Of a stretch of 64,000 bases of DNA, positions 20,927 through 31,830 are shown piece after piece. How positions within the stretch are numbered: position 1 is the stretch's first letter; every line of letters begins with the position of its first letter. A model generated the notes under the pieces. The model was not told where the DNA came from and did no database searches. It saw nothing but the letters and a program-made list of their open reading frames with translations. Origin of the DNA: Budorcas taxicolor (lineage: Eukaryota; Chordata; Mammalia; Artiodactyla; Bovidae); the NCBI RefSeq assembly GCF_023091745.1, contig NC_068925.1:73225085-73289084 (forward strand), in the 5' to 3' direction. The translations under genes were made by a program, and so were the position numbers.

Positions 20927-22314
20927 AATTTGGAAAACTCAGCAGTGGCCACAGTGGCCACAACTGGAAAAGATCAGTTTTCATTCCAATCCCAAAGAAA
21001 GGCAATGCCAAAGAATGCTCAAACTACCGAACAATTGCACTCATCTCACATGCTAGTAAAGTAATGCTCAAAATTCTCCAAGCCAGGCTTCAACAATATG
21101 TGAGCCGTGAACTTCCTGATGTTCAAGCTGGTTTTAGAAAAGGCAGAGGAACTAGAGATCAAATTGCCAACATCTGCTGGATCATGGAAAAAGCAAAAGA
21201 GTTCCAGAAAAACATCTATTTCTGCATTATTGACTATGCCAAAGCCTTTGACTGTGTGGATCACAATAAACTGGGAAATTCTGAAAGAGATGGGAATACC
21301 AGACCACCTGACCTGCCTCTTGAGAAATCTGTATGCAGGTCAGAAAGCAACAGTTAGAACTGGACATGGAACAACAGACTGGTTCCAAATAGGAAAAGGA
21401 GTACGTCAAGGCTGTATATTGTCACCCTGCTTATTTAACTTCTCTGCGAAGTACATCATGAGAAATGTTGGGCTGGAAGAATCACAAACTGGAATCGAGA
21501 CTGCCGGGAGAAATATCAATAAGCTCAGATATGCAGATGACACCACCCTTATGGCAGAAAGTGAAGAGGAACTACAAAGCCTCTTGATGAAAGTGAAAGA
21601 GGAGGGTGAAAAAGTTGGCTTAAAGCTCAACATTCAGAAAACGAAGATCATGGCATCTGGTCCCATCACTTCATGGCAAATAGATGGGGAAACAGTGGAA
21701 ACAGTGTCAGACTTTATTTTTTTGGGCTCCAAAATCACTACAGATGGTGAGTGCAGCCATGAAATTAAAAGACGCTTACTCCTTGGAAGAAAAGTTATGA
21801 CCAACCTAGATAGCATATTCAAAAGCAGAGACATTACTTTGCTGACTAAGGTCCATCTGGTCAAGGCTATGGTTTTTCCTGTGGTCATGTATGGATGTGA
21901 GAGTTGGACTGTGAAGAAGGCTGAGCACCGAAGAATTGATGCTTTTGAACTGTGGTGTTGGAGAAGACTCTTGAGAGTCCCTTAGACTGCAAGGAGATCC
22001 AACCAGTCCATTCTGAAGGAGATCAGCCCTGGGATTTCTTTGGAAGGAATGATGCTAAAGCTGAAACTCCAGTACTTTGGCCACCTCATGTGAAGAGTTG
22101 ACTCATTGGAAAAGACTGTGATGCTGGGAGGGATTGGGGGCAGGAGGAGAAGGGGCCAACAGAGGATGAGATGGCTGGATGGCATCACTGACTCAATGGA
22201 TGTGAGTCTGAGTGAACTCCGGGAGTTGGTGATGGACAGGGAGGCCGGGTGTGCTGCAATTCATGGGGTCACAAAGAGTCGGACATGACTGAGCAACTGA
22301 ACTGAACTGAACTA
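20927..22314 (+). mobile_element. BovB LINE, 5'-truncated
   Basis: Runs from the RT N-terminal region to the terminal CTGAACTGAACTGAACT. A perfect 11-bp target duplication AATAGAATGAG lies at 20916-20926 and 22315-22325. Close to the other copies in sequence, so probably a recent ruminant-lineage insertion. Confidence 0.95.
21064..21985 (+). pseudogene. BovB reverse transcriptase remnant, frameshifted
   Basis: RT motifs lie in two frames. Motif A (IDYAKAFDCVDH) is in the first frame (21064-21357). GVRQGCILSP and YADD are in the second (to 21985). Bases missing near 21271-21277 (ACTGGGAAATT where other copies have ACTGTGGAAAATT) cause the shift. A TAG at 21983-21985 replaces the tryptophan codon after LLRVP. 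Non-functional. Confidence 0.9.
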
Positions 22315-22325
22315 AATAGAATGAG

Positions 22326-22590
22326 GCTGGATTAAGATTAGAGTTGGGAGTCTTCCTAGCATGAAGGAGTAAGATGAGCTTTTACTAAAAGCTGGAAGCT
22401 GAGAGACAATATGGAGAAAACCACTTTATAGGAATTGTAACTTTTGGCCAAGGAATGCAAGCAACCTATGGTGACCTAGGAGTCAGCTGGGGAAATAAAT
22501 GCCCTGATCTCCCTTTTCCTTTTTTCACCCTCCAATCTCCTTATGACAACCTGGGCTACTAAGCATGAGAATAGATTTGTATGTGCATTT
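22326..22590. other. Unique intronic sequence
   Basis: No repeat or gene recognised. Confidence 0.5.
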
Positions 22591-22795
22591 GGGGCTTCCC
22601 TCCTAGCTCAGTCAGTAAAAAAAATCTGCCTGCAATGCAGGAGACCCAGGTTCGGTTCCTGGGTCGGGAAGATCCCCTGGAGAAGGAAATGGCAACCCAC
22701 CCAGTATTCTTGCCTGGAGAATCCCATGGACAGGGGAGCCTGGCGGGCTACAGTCCATGGGGTCGCAAGAGTTGGACACGGCTTAGCGACTAGAT
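22591..22795 (+). repeat. Bov-tA SINE
   Basis: Typical unit. An A8 run interrupts the head (AGTAAAAAAAATCTGCCTGC). Confidence 0.9.
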
Positions 22796-22799
22796 GACG

Positions 22800-23010
22800 A
22801 CAACGATGTCGTCATAGGGATTCTTGAATCTGTGGCCCAGATGTCACATTTTATGTAGAGGAGCAAAAACAAATTTTAGGCTGTGTGGGCCACATACGGT
22901 CTCTGCTCTCCCTCTCCTTCTTTCCTGACTCTTTAAAAATATGAAAACTATTCTTAAGTCACAGGCCATATAGAAATAGGTGACTCATCAAATTTGGCTG
23001 ACCCCTGTTA
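22800..23010 (+). mobile_element. MER20-like hAT-Charlie fragment
   Basis: TTTTAGGCTGTGTGGGCCAC, TACGGTCTCTGCTC and the end TTTGGCTGACCCCTG resemble the MER20/MER3 group of nonautonomous hAT elements. The left terminus is eroded. Confidence 0.6.
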
Positions 23011-23097
23011 TGGGTTGAGAGGGTTTTTTTGTTTTTTTTTTTTTGGAGGGGGTGTCAATATTGAGGAATTCTCAGCTGTTACCTCTTTCTAACATTA

Positions 23098-23725
23098 TTT
23101 TTTAAGTTGATTTTTATTGGAGCATAGTTGCTTTACAATGTTGTGTTAGTTTCCACTGTACAGCAAAGTGAATCAGCCATATATGTACATATGCATGCTG
23201 GGTCATGTCTGACTCCTTGTGACCCCACGGACTGACTGTATATCCCCTCTCTTTTGGACTTCCTTCGCACTCAGTTCACCACAGTGCATGAAGTAGAGCT
23301 CCCTGCTATACATAGGTTCTCATTAGTTATCTATTTTATATGTAGTATCAGTAGTGTCTACATGAAAATCCCAATCTCCCAATTCCTCCAACACACCCTT
23401 CTTTACCCCTTGGTATCCATATATTTGGTCTTTACGTCTGTGTCTATTTCTGCTTCACACATAAGAACATCTGTACCATTTTTCTAGATTCCGCATATAT
23501 GCATCAACATACAGTATTGGTTTTTCTCTTTCTGACTGGCTTCACTCTGGGTGCCAGTCTCCAGGTGCATCCACGTCTCTCAAGTGGCCCAGTTGCCTTT
23601 TTACGCCGAGTCGTATTCCATCATGCGTACGCGCCGCATCTTCTTTTTCCATTCCTCTGTCGATGGACATTTAGGTTGTCTCCACGTCCTGGCTATTGTA
23701 AATAGTGCTCTATAACTTTATTTCT
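23098..23725 (-). repeat. L1 3' end, antisense
   Basis: Artiodactyl L1 3' UTR and ORF2 tail in reverse (TAGTTGCTTTACAATGTTGTG, TGGACATTTAGGTTGTCTCC). About 35 bases at 23203-23237 (GGGTCATGTCTGACTCCTTG then TGACCCCACGGACTG) are a scrap of antisense SINE embedded in it. Confidence 0.8.
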
Positions 23726-24290
23726 ATTTTCTCTTTCCTCTCTTCTGGAATTCCCAGGGCACATGTCAACTCTTCTCACTGAATCTCCATGTTTCCTGTT
23801 TGGGTCTTGTATTTTTTTGACCTTTGGTCTTTCTTTGTTGTATTGGCATATTTTTTCTGATTACTCTCCCATTACTCTCCCATTTCCCAATTCACTCTCT
23901 AGTTTTGCCTAATTACTTTTAGAACATTTTATTGCATTCATTATTTTGGTTAATTTTTGTTTAGCATATTTGTATTTTTTAGTATTAGACTTGTCAGTAC
24001 CTTATTTTATACTTTCGGATTCTCTGCTGAAATTCTTGATATCCTGCCTTTTATTCTGTCAAATAATTATTTTAATGTCTGTATTCAGTGGCTATATAAT
24101 CTGGAGTCTCTGTAGGTCCTGTCCTGTTGTATTCTATTGTTTCTCTTAATTTGTTTAGATACTGTTCCAGCTCTTCACATGCCTGGTTATTTTTGATTGT
24201 GTAGTGGACATTATATGTCAAAAACTATAAAATAGTGTAGGTCTCAGGATGGCATTCTTTTCCTCTAGAGGACATTAACATTGCTTCTTT
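23726..24290 (-). repeat. L1M 5' region, antisense (probable)
   Basis: Words such as CACATGCCTGGTTATTTTTGAT and TTTTAATGTCTGTATTCAGTGG resemble the reversed 5' UTR of old L1M families. Diverged, so the family is uncertain. At 24292-24322 a (TTG)n plus GAGTCACCCAGTCATG is a SINE scrap. Confidence 0.5.
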
Positions 24291-24566
24291 GTTGTTGTTG
24301 TTGAGTCACCCAGTCATGCTTCTTACAGGTGACTTATCAGAGCACCAGCAGCCAGACTTCCCTGAATACAAATTTAAGGATTGAAGTGATTTGAGGCTGT
24401 TCTTCAATACATTTCCTAGTTTACTTTACTCTTAAGAATTGCCACTGTGACTTCAGCCAAAAGCAGGATTACCAGGACCCTTTTCTTTGGAAGACTCCAG
24501 ATTTTATTTTTGTTCTCTTAAATCCGAGAGGCTGTCAAAATCAATGCTCAGATATTTAGCCTTTTG

Positions 24567-24737
24567 GGGCTTCCCCAGTGGCCCAGATGGGAAAGAATCA
24601 GCCTGCAATGCAGGAGCCCCAGGTTCAGTCCCGGGGTCTGCTCTAGTATTCTTGGCTCGAGAATTCCATGGACAGAGGAGCTGGCGAAGACTGTGACACA
24701 ACTGAGTGGCTAACACTTTCACTTTTTCACTTTCAGC
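24567..24737 (+). repeat. Bov-tA SINE with internal deletion
   Basis: Head TTCCCCAGTGGCCCAGATGG. About 35 bases between the head and CTAGTATTCTTGG are missing (GGGTCTGCTCTAG junction). Confidence 0.85.
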
Positions 24738-24776
24738 CTCTTAGCTGCCTCTATAGAATTGGCAGATACTCTGTGG

Positions 24777-24966
24777 CAGGAATCCCCAGCCTCCCGTGTC
24801 TAATGCCTGAGGATCTGAGGTGGAGACGATGTAATAGTAGTAGAAATAAAGTGCATAGTAAAAGTAATGTGCTTGATTCATCCCAAAACACCCCCCAACT
24901 TCAGTCCATGCAAAAATTGTTCTCCATGAAACTGGCCTCTGATACGAAAAAGATTGGGGATCGCTG
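24777..24966 (-). mobile_element. Nonautonomous hAT, internally deleted, same family as 9650-10008
   Basis: Reverse orientation. CAGGAATCCCCAGCCTCCC and GATTGGGGATCGCTG are the worn termini. The interior CTAATGCCTGAGGATCTGAGG and CATGCAAAAATTGTTCTCCA match the other copies. The flanking octamers CTCTGTGG and CTCTAGAA agree only in part. Confidence 0.75.
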
Positions 24967-25390
24967 CTCTAGAAGAAAGTCGTTTCAAATACTGGACTTG
25001 TTTGGGTTTCTATCGCTTTCTAAATTTGTGTCCATAATTCTTTACTGCCTTGCTAGCTTACTGATGTATACAAGCTGATTTTTTAAAAAAAGTTTGTCTA
25101 GGATTTATAGTTGTTTTCAATGGAAGAATTTGTCTGAATTTCTTATTCCACCGTTACCAGAGGCCCAGATTATTTGTTTTGGGAAAATTATTAAAAACAG
25201 AATTATTAGGATAGTGGGAATGCACATTTTAGAAGTTGTTGATAAACACCACCAGCTTGTCAACCAATAAGATTGTACAAAAATTTGGGCTAGTTTTCTC
25301 ATATCTCACCAACATCAGGTATTATTTAAAATTAGGTAGGTCTAAATTAGGATTCCATTGAGATTTTATTAGGACTGTCATTTATGCTGT
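24967..25390. other. Intronic sequence, L1-like in part
   Basis: No firm assignment. About 25250-25315 (CTCATATCTCACCAACATCAGG) weakly resembles antisense L1 ORF2. Confidence 0.4.
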
Positions 25391-25394
25391 CTAG

Positions 25395-25575
25395 GTTTGA
25401 ATCCAGCTTTTGCCTTTTAGTAGCCACGTGACCTGCAGCAGTTATATTTAGCTTCTCTGTGCTCAGTTTCTCATCTGGAATATTGAAATAAAGATTATAC
25501 CCCCCTCATGGGGTAGAAGTGAGGTTTAAATGTGTCAATCTAGATAAAGGGAGTAGAGTAGTGCTTGGGATAACA
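25395..25575 (+). repeat. MIR SINE
   Basis: TTTGAATCCAGCTTTTGCC, GTGACCTGCAGCAGTTAT, TCTCTGTGCTCAGTTTCTCA and the later GTAGAGTAGTGCTTGG follow the MIR consensus in order. Confidence 0.75.
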
Positions 25576-25615
25576 AAATATCCGAGTGAATGTTACTTTT
25601 ATAATTCTTTTAGTT

Positions 25616-25860
25616 ATACTGTCCTGGTGGTTCAGATCGTAAAGAATCTGCCTGCAATGCAGGAGACCTGGGTTCGATCCCTGGATCAGGAAGATCCCTT
25701 GCAAAAGGAAATGGCAACCCTCTCCAGTATTCTTGCTTGAGAAATCCTGTGGACAGAGGAGCCTGGTGGGCCACAGGACACCAGTTGTGTTCCACTCTTT
25801 GCAACCCCATGGACTATAGACAACCAGGCTCCTCTGTCCATACAATTCTCCAACCAAGAG
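25616..25860. repeat. Two BovA-type SINE pieces arranged as an inverted pair
   Basis: 25616-25778 is a + Bov-tA that stops at GGTGGGCCACAG. From 25779 the sequence is antisense (GTGTTCCACTCTTTGCAACC, ACCAGGCTCCTCTGTCCATA). The arms share about 35 bases in opposite orientation, so the transcript could fold back on itself. Confidence 0.8.
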
Positions 25861-26483
25861 AATTTCCTTCTTTATTTGAGGAAAGTAAGGAGAGGTTGGC
25901 CATTTGCCCAAAGCAGAACCCTTATAAGAAGAGGCTCTAGAGACCTAGGTACGTCTCTTTCTGCCATGCAAAGATTCAAATGAGAAGTCAGTACCAGAAG
26001 TCCACCATGCTGGCAACTTGAACTTGGACTTCTAGCCTCTAGAAGTATGAGAAATAAATTTCTGTTGTTGATAAGCCACCCAGTCAGCCCAAACTGACAC
26101 TATGCAACCCTCATAGAATATTATTCAGACTTAGATCATAGCTAAATTCTGTCTTGTACTACAGATCCATTGTGCATTATCCACAATTCCAAAAGCTATA
26201 AAGCTGTGAAAATTGAAACCCGTTTCATTGCAAAACCTCCCCTGACCTGCATGTACTTAGATAAACCTGACCTGAACTGATGAGGATTATATACTTCTAG
26301 TTTTCATGTATCTTACTTAGTATAAATGCTCACATGTCTTTCTGCAAAAATATTTATGTGCATGAAAATATGGTGCTGCCCAATCTGCTCAGGGGTATTT
26401 GGTCATATATAGTATATGGACTCTATTACCTATCTGAATTCTGAAACCCATCTGAGTGTTTGGGTAAGTCATTTTGGACCTGT
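25861..26483. other. Unique intronic sequence
   Basis: No repeat or gene recognised. Confidence 0.5.
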
Positions 26484-26493
26484 ATGTATTAGG

Positions 26494-26762
26494 TTGCTGC
26501 TAAGTCGCTTCAGTGGTGTCCAACTGTGTGTGACCCCACAGACGGCAGCCCACCAGGCTCCCCCGTCCCTGGGATTCTCCAGGCAAGAACACTGGAGTGG
26601 GTTGCCATTTCCTTCCCCAATGCGTGAAAGTGAAAAGTGAAAGGGAAGTCGCTCAGTCGTGTCCGACTCTTAGCGACCCCATGGGCTGCAGCCTACCAGG
26701 CTCCTCTGTCCATGGGATTTTCCAGGCAAGAGTACTGGAGTGGATTGCTATTGCCTTCTCCG
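26494..26762 (-). repeat. Bov-A2 SINE, antisense
   Basis: Two units joined by GTGAAAGTGAAAAGTGAAAG. A perfect 10-bp target duplication ATGTATTAGG lies at 26484-26493 and 26763-26772. Confidence 0.95.
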
Positions 26763-26772
26763 ATGTATTAGG

Positions 26773-27767
26773 TAGTTGTATGTATTTTAAGTGCAGGAAG
26801 CATGTCTATAGTACTAAGTTCAGTTTCTTTTTCTTAGAACATGTTTTAAATTAATATATACATACACATATATTTAATTTGGCTAACAGTGATAGAAAAC
26901 TCAAACAACAGGCCTGGAAATAGGGCTTTATTTTTTTCTCTCACCATTACAAATATATTGGTGGACAATTGCTAATATTGATTTAGTGATGTAACTTTGT
27001 CTGGGCTGATATTTCTATGATTCTCTTGCTCTTTCCTCATGACCACAAGATGGCTGCTATAGCTCTAGCCATCAAGGACGGTCATGTAACAAGCAGGAAA
27101 AAGGAACCTGTTCCCCTTTAGGAAGATTTTTGGAAGTCTATTCAATGACTTCTGCTTATATCTCATGGGTCAGAATTGTGTTATATTTTTACCCCTCTCT
27201 ATAAAGGAATGAAAGTGTAGTTTTTAGCTTGGTACATTGTGCCTCAATAAAATAGAGTCCCGAGTGATAGAAAGGGGAAATACATACTGAGTAGACAGTT
27301 AGCAGTCCTGACTATAGTAAGAAATATCTTTTGAGAATTTAATAAATGTTTAGTAAATGAGACACCTTATCATAAGAATCATATGAACTTGGCACATCAG
27401 CACCCCATCTTATATATGAGGAAAGTGAGCCCTGGGGAGTTTGGTCATCTGTCCAAAGCAGTACTGAAACTTAGAGTGGAATTGGAATACTGGCTTGTAT
27501 GAGTCTAGAATACACTTTCAACCAGTCTGCTATGTATCTGCTAGGGTATAACATTGAAATGTTAGACAGACGCCAGATTGCGAACCAATTTGATTGTTAA
27601 AAAAAATAAGAATTTAGACTTCCCTGGGCCTGCCACATTCTTTCTAAGTGGTTTACTGTATGTGTCTGGCTAGACAGATCCACTGACTTCATGGTATGGG
27701 TTTATTCTCCCCTTGTTGATCCTTGGGTTTTCCTTAGCAAGACCTTGGAAAGGAGCCCATCCCTTTT
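26773..27767. other. Intronic sequence with old repeat scraps
   Basis: About 26925-27260 (CCACAAGATGGCTGCTATAG, ACTTCTGCTTATATCTCATG) looks like a widespread old mammalian repeat I cannot name. About 27390-27495 (ATATGAGGAAAGTGAGCCCTG) resembles antisense MIR. The rest is unassigned. Confidence 0.4.
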
Positions 27768-28970
27768 GTAAAATTTATTTTAATCGGAGGATAATTATTT
27801 TACAATATTGTGTTGGTTTCTGCTGTACAACGACGTGAATCAGCTGTTCAGTTCAGTTCAGTTGCTCAGTCATGTCCGGCTCTTTGCAACCCCATGGACT
27901 GCAGCACACCAGGCCTCCCTGTCCGCCACCGACTCCCAGAGTTTACTCAAACACATGTTCATTGAGTCAGTGATGCCATCCAACCATCTCATCCTCTGTC
28001 ATCCCCTTCTCTTCCCACCTTCAATCTTTTCCAGCATCAGGGTCTTTTCCAGTGAGTCAGTTCTCACATCAGATGGCCAGAATATTGGAATTTCAGCCTC
28101 AACATCAGTCCTTCCAATGAATATTCAGGACTGATTTCCTTTAGGATGGACTGGTTGGGTCTCCTTGCAGTCCAAGAGTCTCCTCCAACACCACAGTTTA
28201 AAAGCATCAACTCTTCGGTGCTCAGCTTTCTTTATAGTTCAACTCTCATATCCATACATGACTACTGGAAAACCATAGCCTTGACTAGATGGACCTTTGT
28301 TGGCAAAGTAATGTCTCTGCTTTTGAATATGCTGTCTAGGTTGGTCATAACTTTTCTTCCAAGGAGCAAGCATCTTTTAATTTCATGGCTGCAATCACCA
28401 TCTGCAGTGATTTTGGAGCCCAAAAAGGTAAAGTCTCTCACTGTTTCCGTTGTTTCCCCATCTATTTGCCATGAAATGATGGGACCAGATGCTATGATCT
28501 TAGTTTTCTGAGATCTTAGAGATCTTAGTTGAGTTGATCTTACTTGAATTTTAAGCCAGTTTTCTCACTCTCCTCTTTCACTTTCATCAAAAGGCTCTTT
28601 AGTTCCTCTTTGCTGTCTGCCATAAGGGTGGTGTCATCTGCATATCTGAGGTTATTGATATTTCTCCCGGCAATCTTGATTCCAGCTTGTGTTTCATCCA
28701 GCCCAGCATTTCTCATGATGTACTCTGTATATAAATTAAATAAGCAGGGTGACAATATACAGCCTTGATGTACTCCTTTTCCTATTTGGAACCAGTCTTT
28801 TGTTCCATGTCCAGTTCTAACTGTTGAATTGGGTGTAAGTATACATATTCCCCCTTCAGCTGGGGCCTCCCCCTACCCAGTTCCACCCATCTAGGTCACC
28901 ACAGAGCACTGAGCTGAGCTCCCTGTGTTTTATAGCAGGTTCTCACTAGATATCTATTTTACACAGGAGG
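27768..28970 (-). repeat. L1 3' UTR, antisense, split by BovB
   Basis: Left part ATTTTAATCGGAGGATAATT through GACGTGAATCAGCTG. The right part resumes with GTGTAAGTATACATATTCCC and TAGGTCACCACAGAGCACTG. The two halves are collinear in the ruminant L1 3' UTR once the BovB is removed. Confidence 0.8.
27847..28828 (-). mobile_element. BovB LINE, 5'-truncated, antisense, inside L1
   Basis: Reversed 3' terminus at the left (TTCAGTTCAGTTCAGTTGCT). Stops in the RT just before motif B (TATTTGGAACCAGTC). The YADD region is readable on the minus strand (28540-28755). A local repeat of GATCTTAG at 28494-28545 replaces the usual sequence and destroys the frame. Confidence 0.9.
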
Positions 28971-28974
28971 CCCA

Positions 28975-29160
28975 TTCTTTAAGACCCTGCAGAGATATCA
29001 CCTTCTCCACGGAGATCCTTCCTGTGCTGATACGGTCTCTTCCTTGTTTACATTTCTACACTATTCTACGCCCATACAAAAGATACAAAATATCTATGCC
29101 CATACAAAAGATATGAAGTATCTTTATGATATAGTCATATCATTTTCTTACATGATTAAT
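28975..29160 (+). repeat. L2 fragment
   Basis: CACCTTCTCCACGGAGATCCTTCC resembles the L2 3' region. CCCATACAAAAGATA is duplicated at about 29070-29113. Confidence 0.5.
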
Positions 29161-29980
29161 TATGGTCAAACCCAGTTACCTTAAAATGTTGCATGAATTT
29201 GCAATCATTATAATTGTGAGGGTAGTGGTGGGAGCCTGGTCTCTCATAAACTTCAGGGAGCAGGGAAGAAGAATGTGTGCTCCATGGTCAGACCCCAGCC
29301 ATGAGGGGCAGGGGCCCAGCCTGGAGCTTTTGAAAGTATGACCTACCTCAGAGACATGGATGGTTCCAGTGGTCCAAAGGTGGCCCCGTGAAAGCAGTGC
29401 AAATAGTGAGTGTAGATCTGAGTGTGTTGTAAACAGATTGACAGGTCATTTGGGGCTGTTTAGGAAAGAGGGCTGAAACTACATTAAAGGGAAGCATAAT
29501 GAAAAAATAGAAGATAACGAATGCTAAACAATAGAGGAGAACTCCTTTTTTAGTTACATTTTTATATAACCAGACTTCTTTGAAATGGATTTGTAAAAAT
29601 GAAAAGATTCTATTTGAATAGAGAAAGCAACTAACAGTATGGTAGCACTTTGAGGAAAGAATGGGACCTTGTAAAAGATGTCATTTAAAATGTTTTACAG
29701 AACCCCTTATTTATGTCTCAATCCAATAAAAGTGTTTGTTTTTTTTTTAAAGCAACTACTAGAACAGATGAGATAGTAAATATAAATGTGTTTTGTGCTC
29801 TTTGGGAAAAGGTATGACAGAAATGTATTACCTCACTTCTATTTATTCGCTGGTTATCGATTGAATAGCACCAGAAATAGAGCTCTGTGTTTAGTGCTTT
29901 GGGAATTTTAGAAAAAATATAATTTCTTCAGGTGGACAGTTTTGAGCCAGGTCTGCAAAAAAGGGATAGCCTGAGATTGG
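29161..29980. other. Unique intronic sequence
   Basis: No repeat recognised apart from a T run at about 29739. Confidence 0.5.
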
Positions 29981-29982
29981 CA

Positions 29983-30200
29983 GGGATCCCAGGTGGCGCA
30001 GTGGTAAAGAATCCACCTGCCAAGGCAGAAGGCGTGGGAGATGTGAATTCAGTCCCTGGGTGGGAAAGATCTCCTGGAATAGGAAACGGCAACCTACACC
30101 AGTATTTTTGCCTGGAGAATGCCAGGGACAAAGGAGCCTGGCAACCTCCAGTCCATGGGTTACTGAGAGTTAGACAGGACTGACTGAGCATGCACACGTG
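29983..30200 (+). repeat. Bov-tA SINE
   Basis: Subtype with extra head bases (GGCGTGGGAGATGTGAATTC). Diverged body. Confidence 0.85.
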
Positions 30201-30257
30201 AGATGTCAGAGAGAACTGTTGTTCAGTCAAACAGCAGCACCTTTCATCACAGACTAA

Positions 30258-30475
30258 CCAACTGCCTGCTTGGTTCTGTCTTTTACTCTCTGTCTGATGT
30301 TGGGCACATTAAGTATCCTCTCTGAACCTTGACTTCTTACATTTAATGAGAGCAGTGTGTATCTTGCCGGATGTGGGGGAGATTAAGTTAGATAACCTGT
30401 AGACTAGTACACTGCCTGGCACATTGTTGGCACCTGGTCACTAGTATCACTATTATTATTTCTACTGTTGTTGTT
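30258..30475 (+). repeat. MIR SINE
   Basis: TTGGTTCTGTCTTTTACTCT, GAGATTAAGTTAGATAACC, ACACTGCCTGGCACATTG and a TATTATTATT end follow the MIR consensus. Confidence 0.75.
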
Positions 30476-30496
30476 AGCCTCAGAAATGATCTAAAA

Positions 30497-30691
30497 CAGC
30501 GTTCTCAACCTTTTTGGCACCAGTTTCATGGAAGACAATTTTTTCCAATTTTTCTACAGACTGAAGTTAGGAGAATGGTTTAAGGGTGATTCAAGCACAT
30601 TACATTTATTGTGCACTTTATTTCTGTTATTATTACATTAGCTCCACCTTCAGATCATCAGGCATTCGATCCCGGGGGTTGGGGACCCTTG
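30497..30691 (+). mobile_element. Nonautonomous hAT, internally deleted
   Basis: Termini CAGCGTTCTCAACCTTTTTG and GGGGGTTGGGGACCCTTG. A perfect 8-bp target duplication ATCTAAAA lies at 30489-30496 and 30692-30699. The interior (GATTCAAGCACATTACATTT, AGATCATCAGGCATTCGAT) belongs to the same family as the element at 9650. Confidence 0.9.
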
Positions 30692-30970
30692 ATCTAAAAC
30701 CAGATCTAACCCCACAAAGATGCTTAGCTTTTGGAAATATTGCTGTTGGCAAGCTCATCTTTATTCTGGTGGTTACCGACGTGAACCACCTGATGCTCAT
30801 TCACACTCAGTCCCTTATGGAGCCTTGGCTAAAGTGAGAGGCCCCAGCTGCAGAAGAGATCCTACCCAGAGCCAGTTCTAAAGACCAGAATGGCCGTGCT
30901 GAGGGCTCATTCTGCTTCTCGATTCAGGGTATCACCTGACTGCACATGAAAATCACCTAGGCTGCTTGTT

Positions 30971-31737
30971 CTAAATGTCATTGCCAGATGAATGGGAAAG
31001 AAGATGTGGTCTATATATACAATGGGATATTGTGTTGTTGTTGTTGTTTAATTGCTAAATTGCATCAGACTCTCTGGGACTCTGTGGACTGTAGCCAACC
31101 AGGCTCCTCTGTCCAGGGAATTTCCCAGGCAAGAACCCAGTATTCTTGGGTTGCTATTTCCTTCTCCAGGGGATCTTCCTGACCCAGGGATTGAACCCCC
31201 ATCTCCTGCAGAACCCTCATCCTCAGGCGGATTCTTTCCCACTGAGCCACCAGGGAACCCCACAACAGAATGTTACTCAGACATAAAAAAGAATGAAATA
31301 ATGAAACAGTGCCATTTGTAGCAATGTGGATGGGCCTAGAGATTATCATAGCAAGTGAAGAAAGCCAGAAAGAGAAAGACAAATATCACAGGATATTGCT
31401 AATGTGGAATCTGAAAAAAATGATACAAGTGAACTTATTTCCAAAACAGAAGGTGACTCACAGACATAGAAAACAAATTTATGGTTATCAAAGGGGAAAG
31501 GAGGGGGGAGGAATAAATTAGGAGTTTGGGATTAATATATACACATTCCTATATATAACATAGATAACCCGCAGGACCTACTGTATAGCACTGGGAACTC
31601 TATACTCAATATCTTGTAATGACCTCTAATGGAAAAGAATCTGAAAGAGAATAGTCATATATAGCTGAATCACTTTGCTGTATACTTGAAATTAACACAA
31701 CACAACATTGTAAATCAACTATAATAAAATTTTTTTA
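30971..31737 (+). mobile_element. L1 3' end, sense, 5'-truncated
   Basis: ORF2 C-terminal region (AATGTGGATGGGCCTAGAGA, AAGAAAGCCAGAAAGAGAAA) and 3' UTR (GACCTACTGTATAGCACTGG, ACATTGTAAATCAACTATAA) with a tail. A 22-bp target duplication starting AAAATCACCTAGG lies at 30949-30970 and 31738-31759, 20 of 22 identical. Confidence 0.9.
31032..31262 (-). repeat. Bov-tA SINE, antisense, inside L1
   Basis: Starts with (TTG)n and ends CCACTGAGCCACCAGGGAAC. It divides the L1 phrase ACAATGGGATATT / AGAATGTTACTCAG. The third layer of a nest: hAT, then L1, then SINE. Confidence 0.9.
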
Positions 31738-31830
31738 AAAATCACCTAGGTCGCTTGTTGAAAATACATATTCTCCGGTTTTATCCCAGTCTATCTGAAT
31801 CTAAGTTTTGAAAATCTGTTTTAAATCTCT

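Larger units (their letters stand above)
30895..31830 (+). mobile_element. MER5-like hAT fragment split by an L1
   Basis: Left part 30895-30970 ends ATGAAAATCACCTAGG. The right part from 31738 resumes with AATCACCTAGGTCGCTTGTT and GAAAATACATATTCTCC, as in the MER5 group. The family call is from a short match. The break is explained by the L1 at 30971-31737. Confidence 0.55.
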
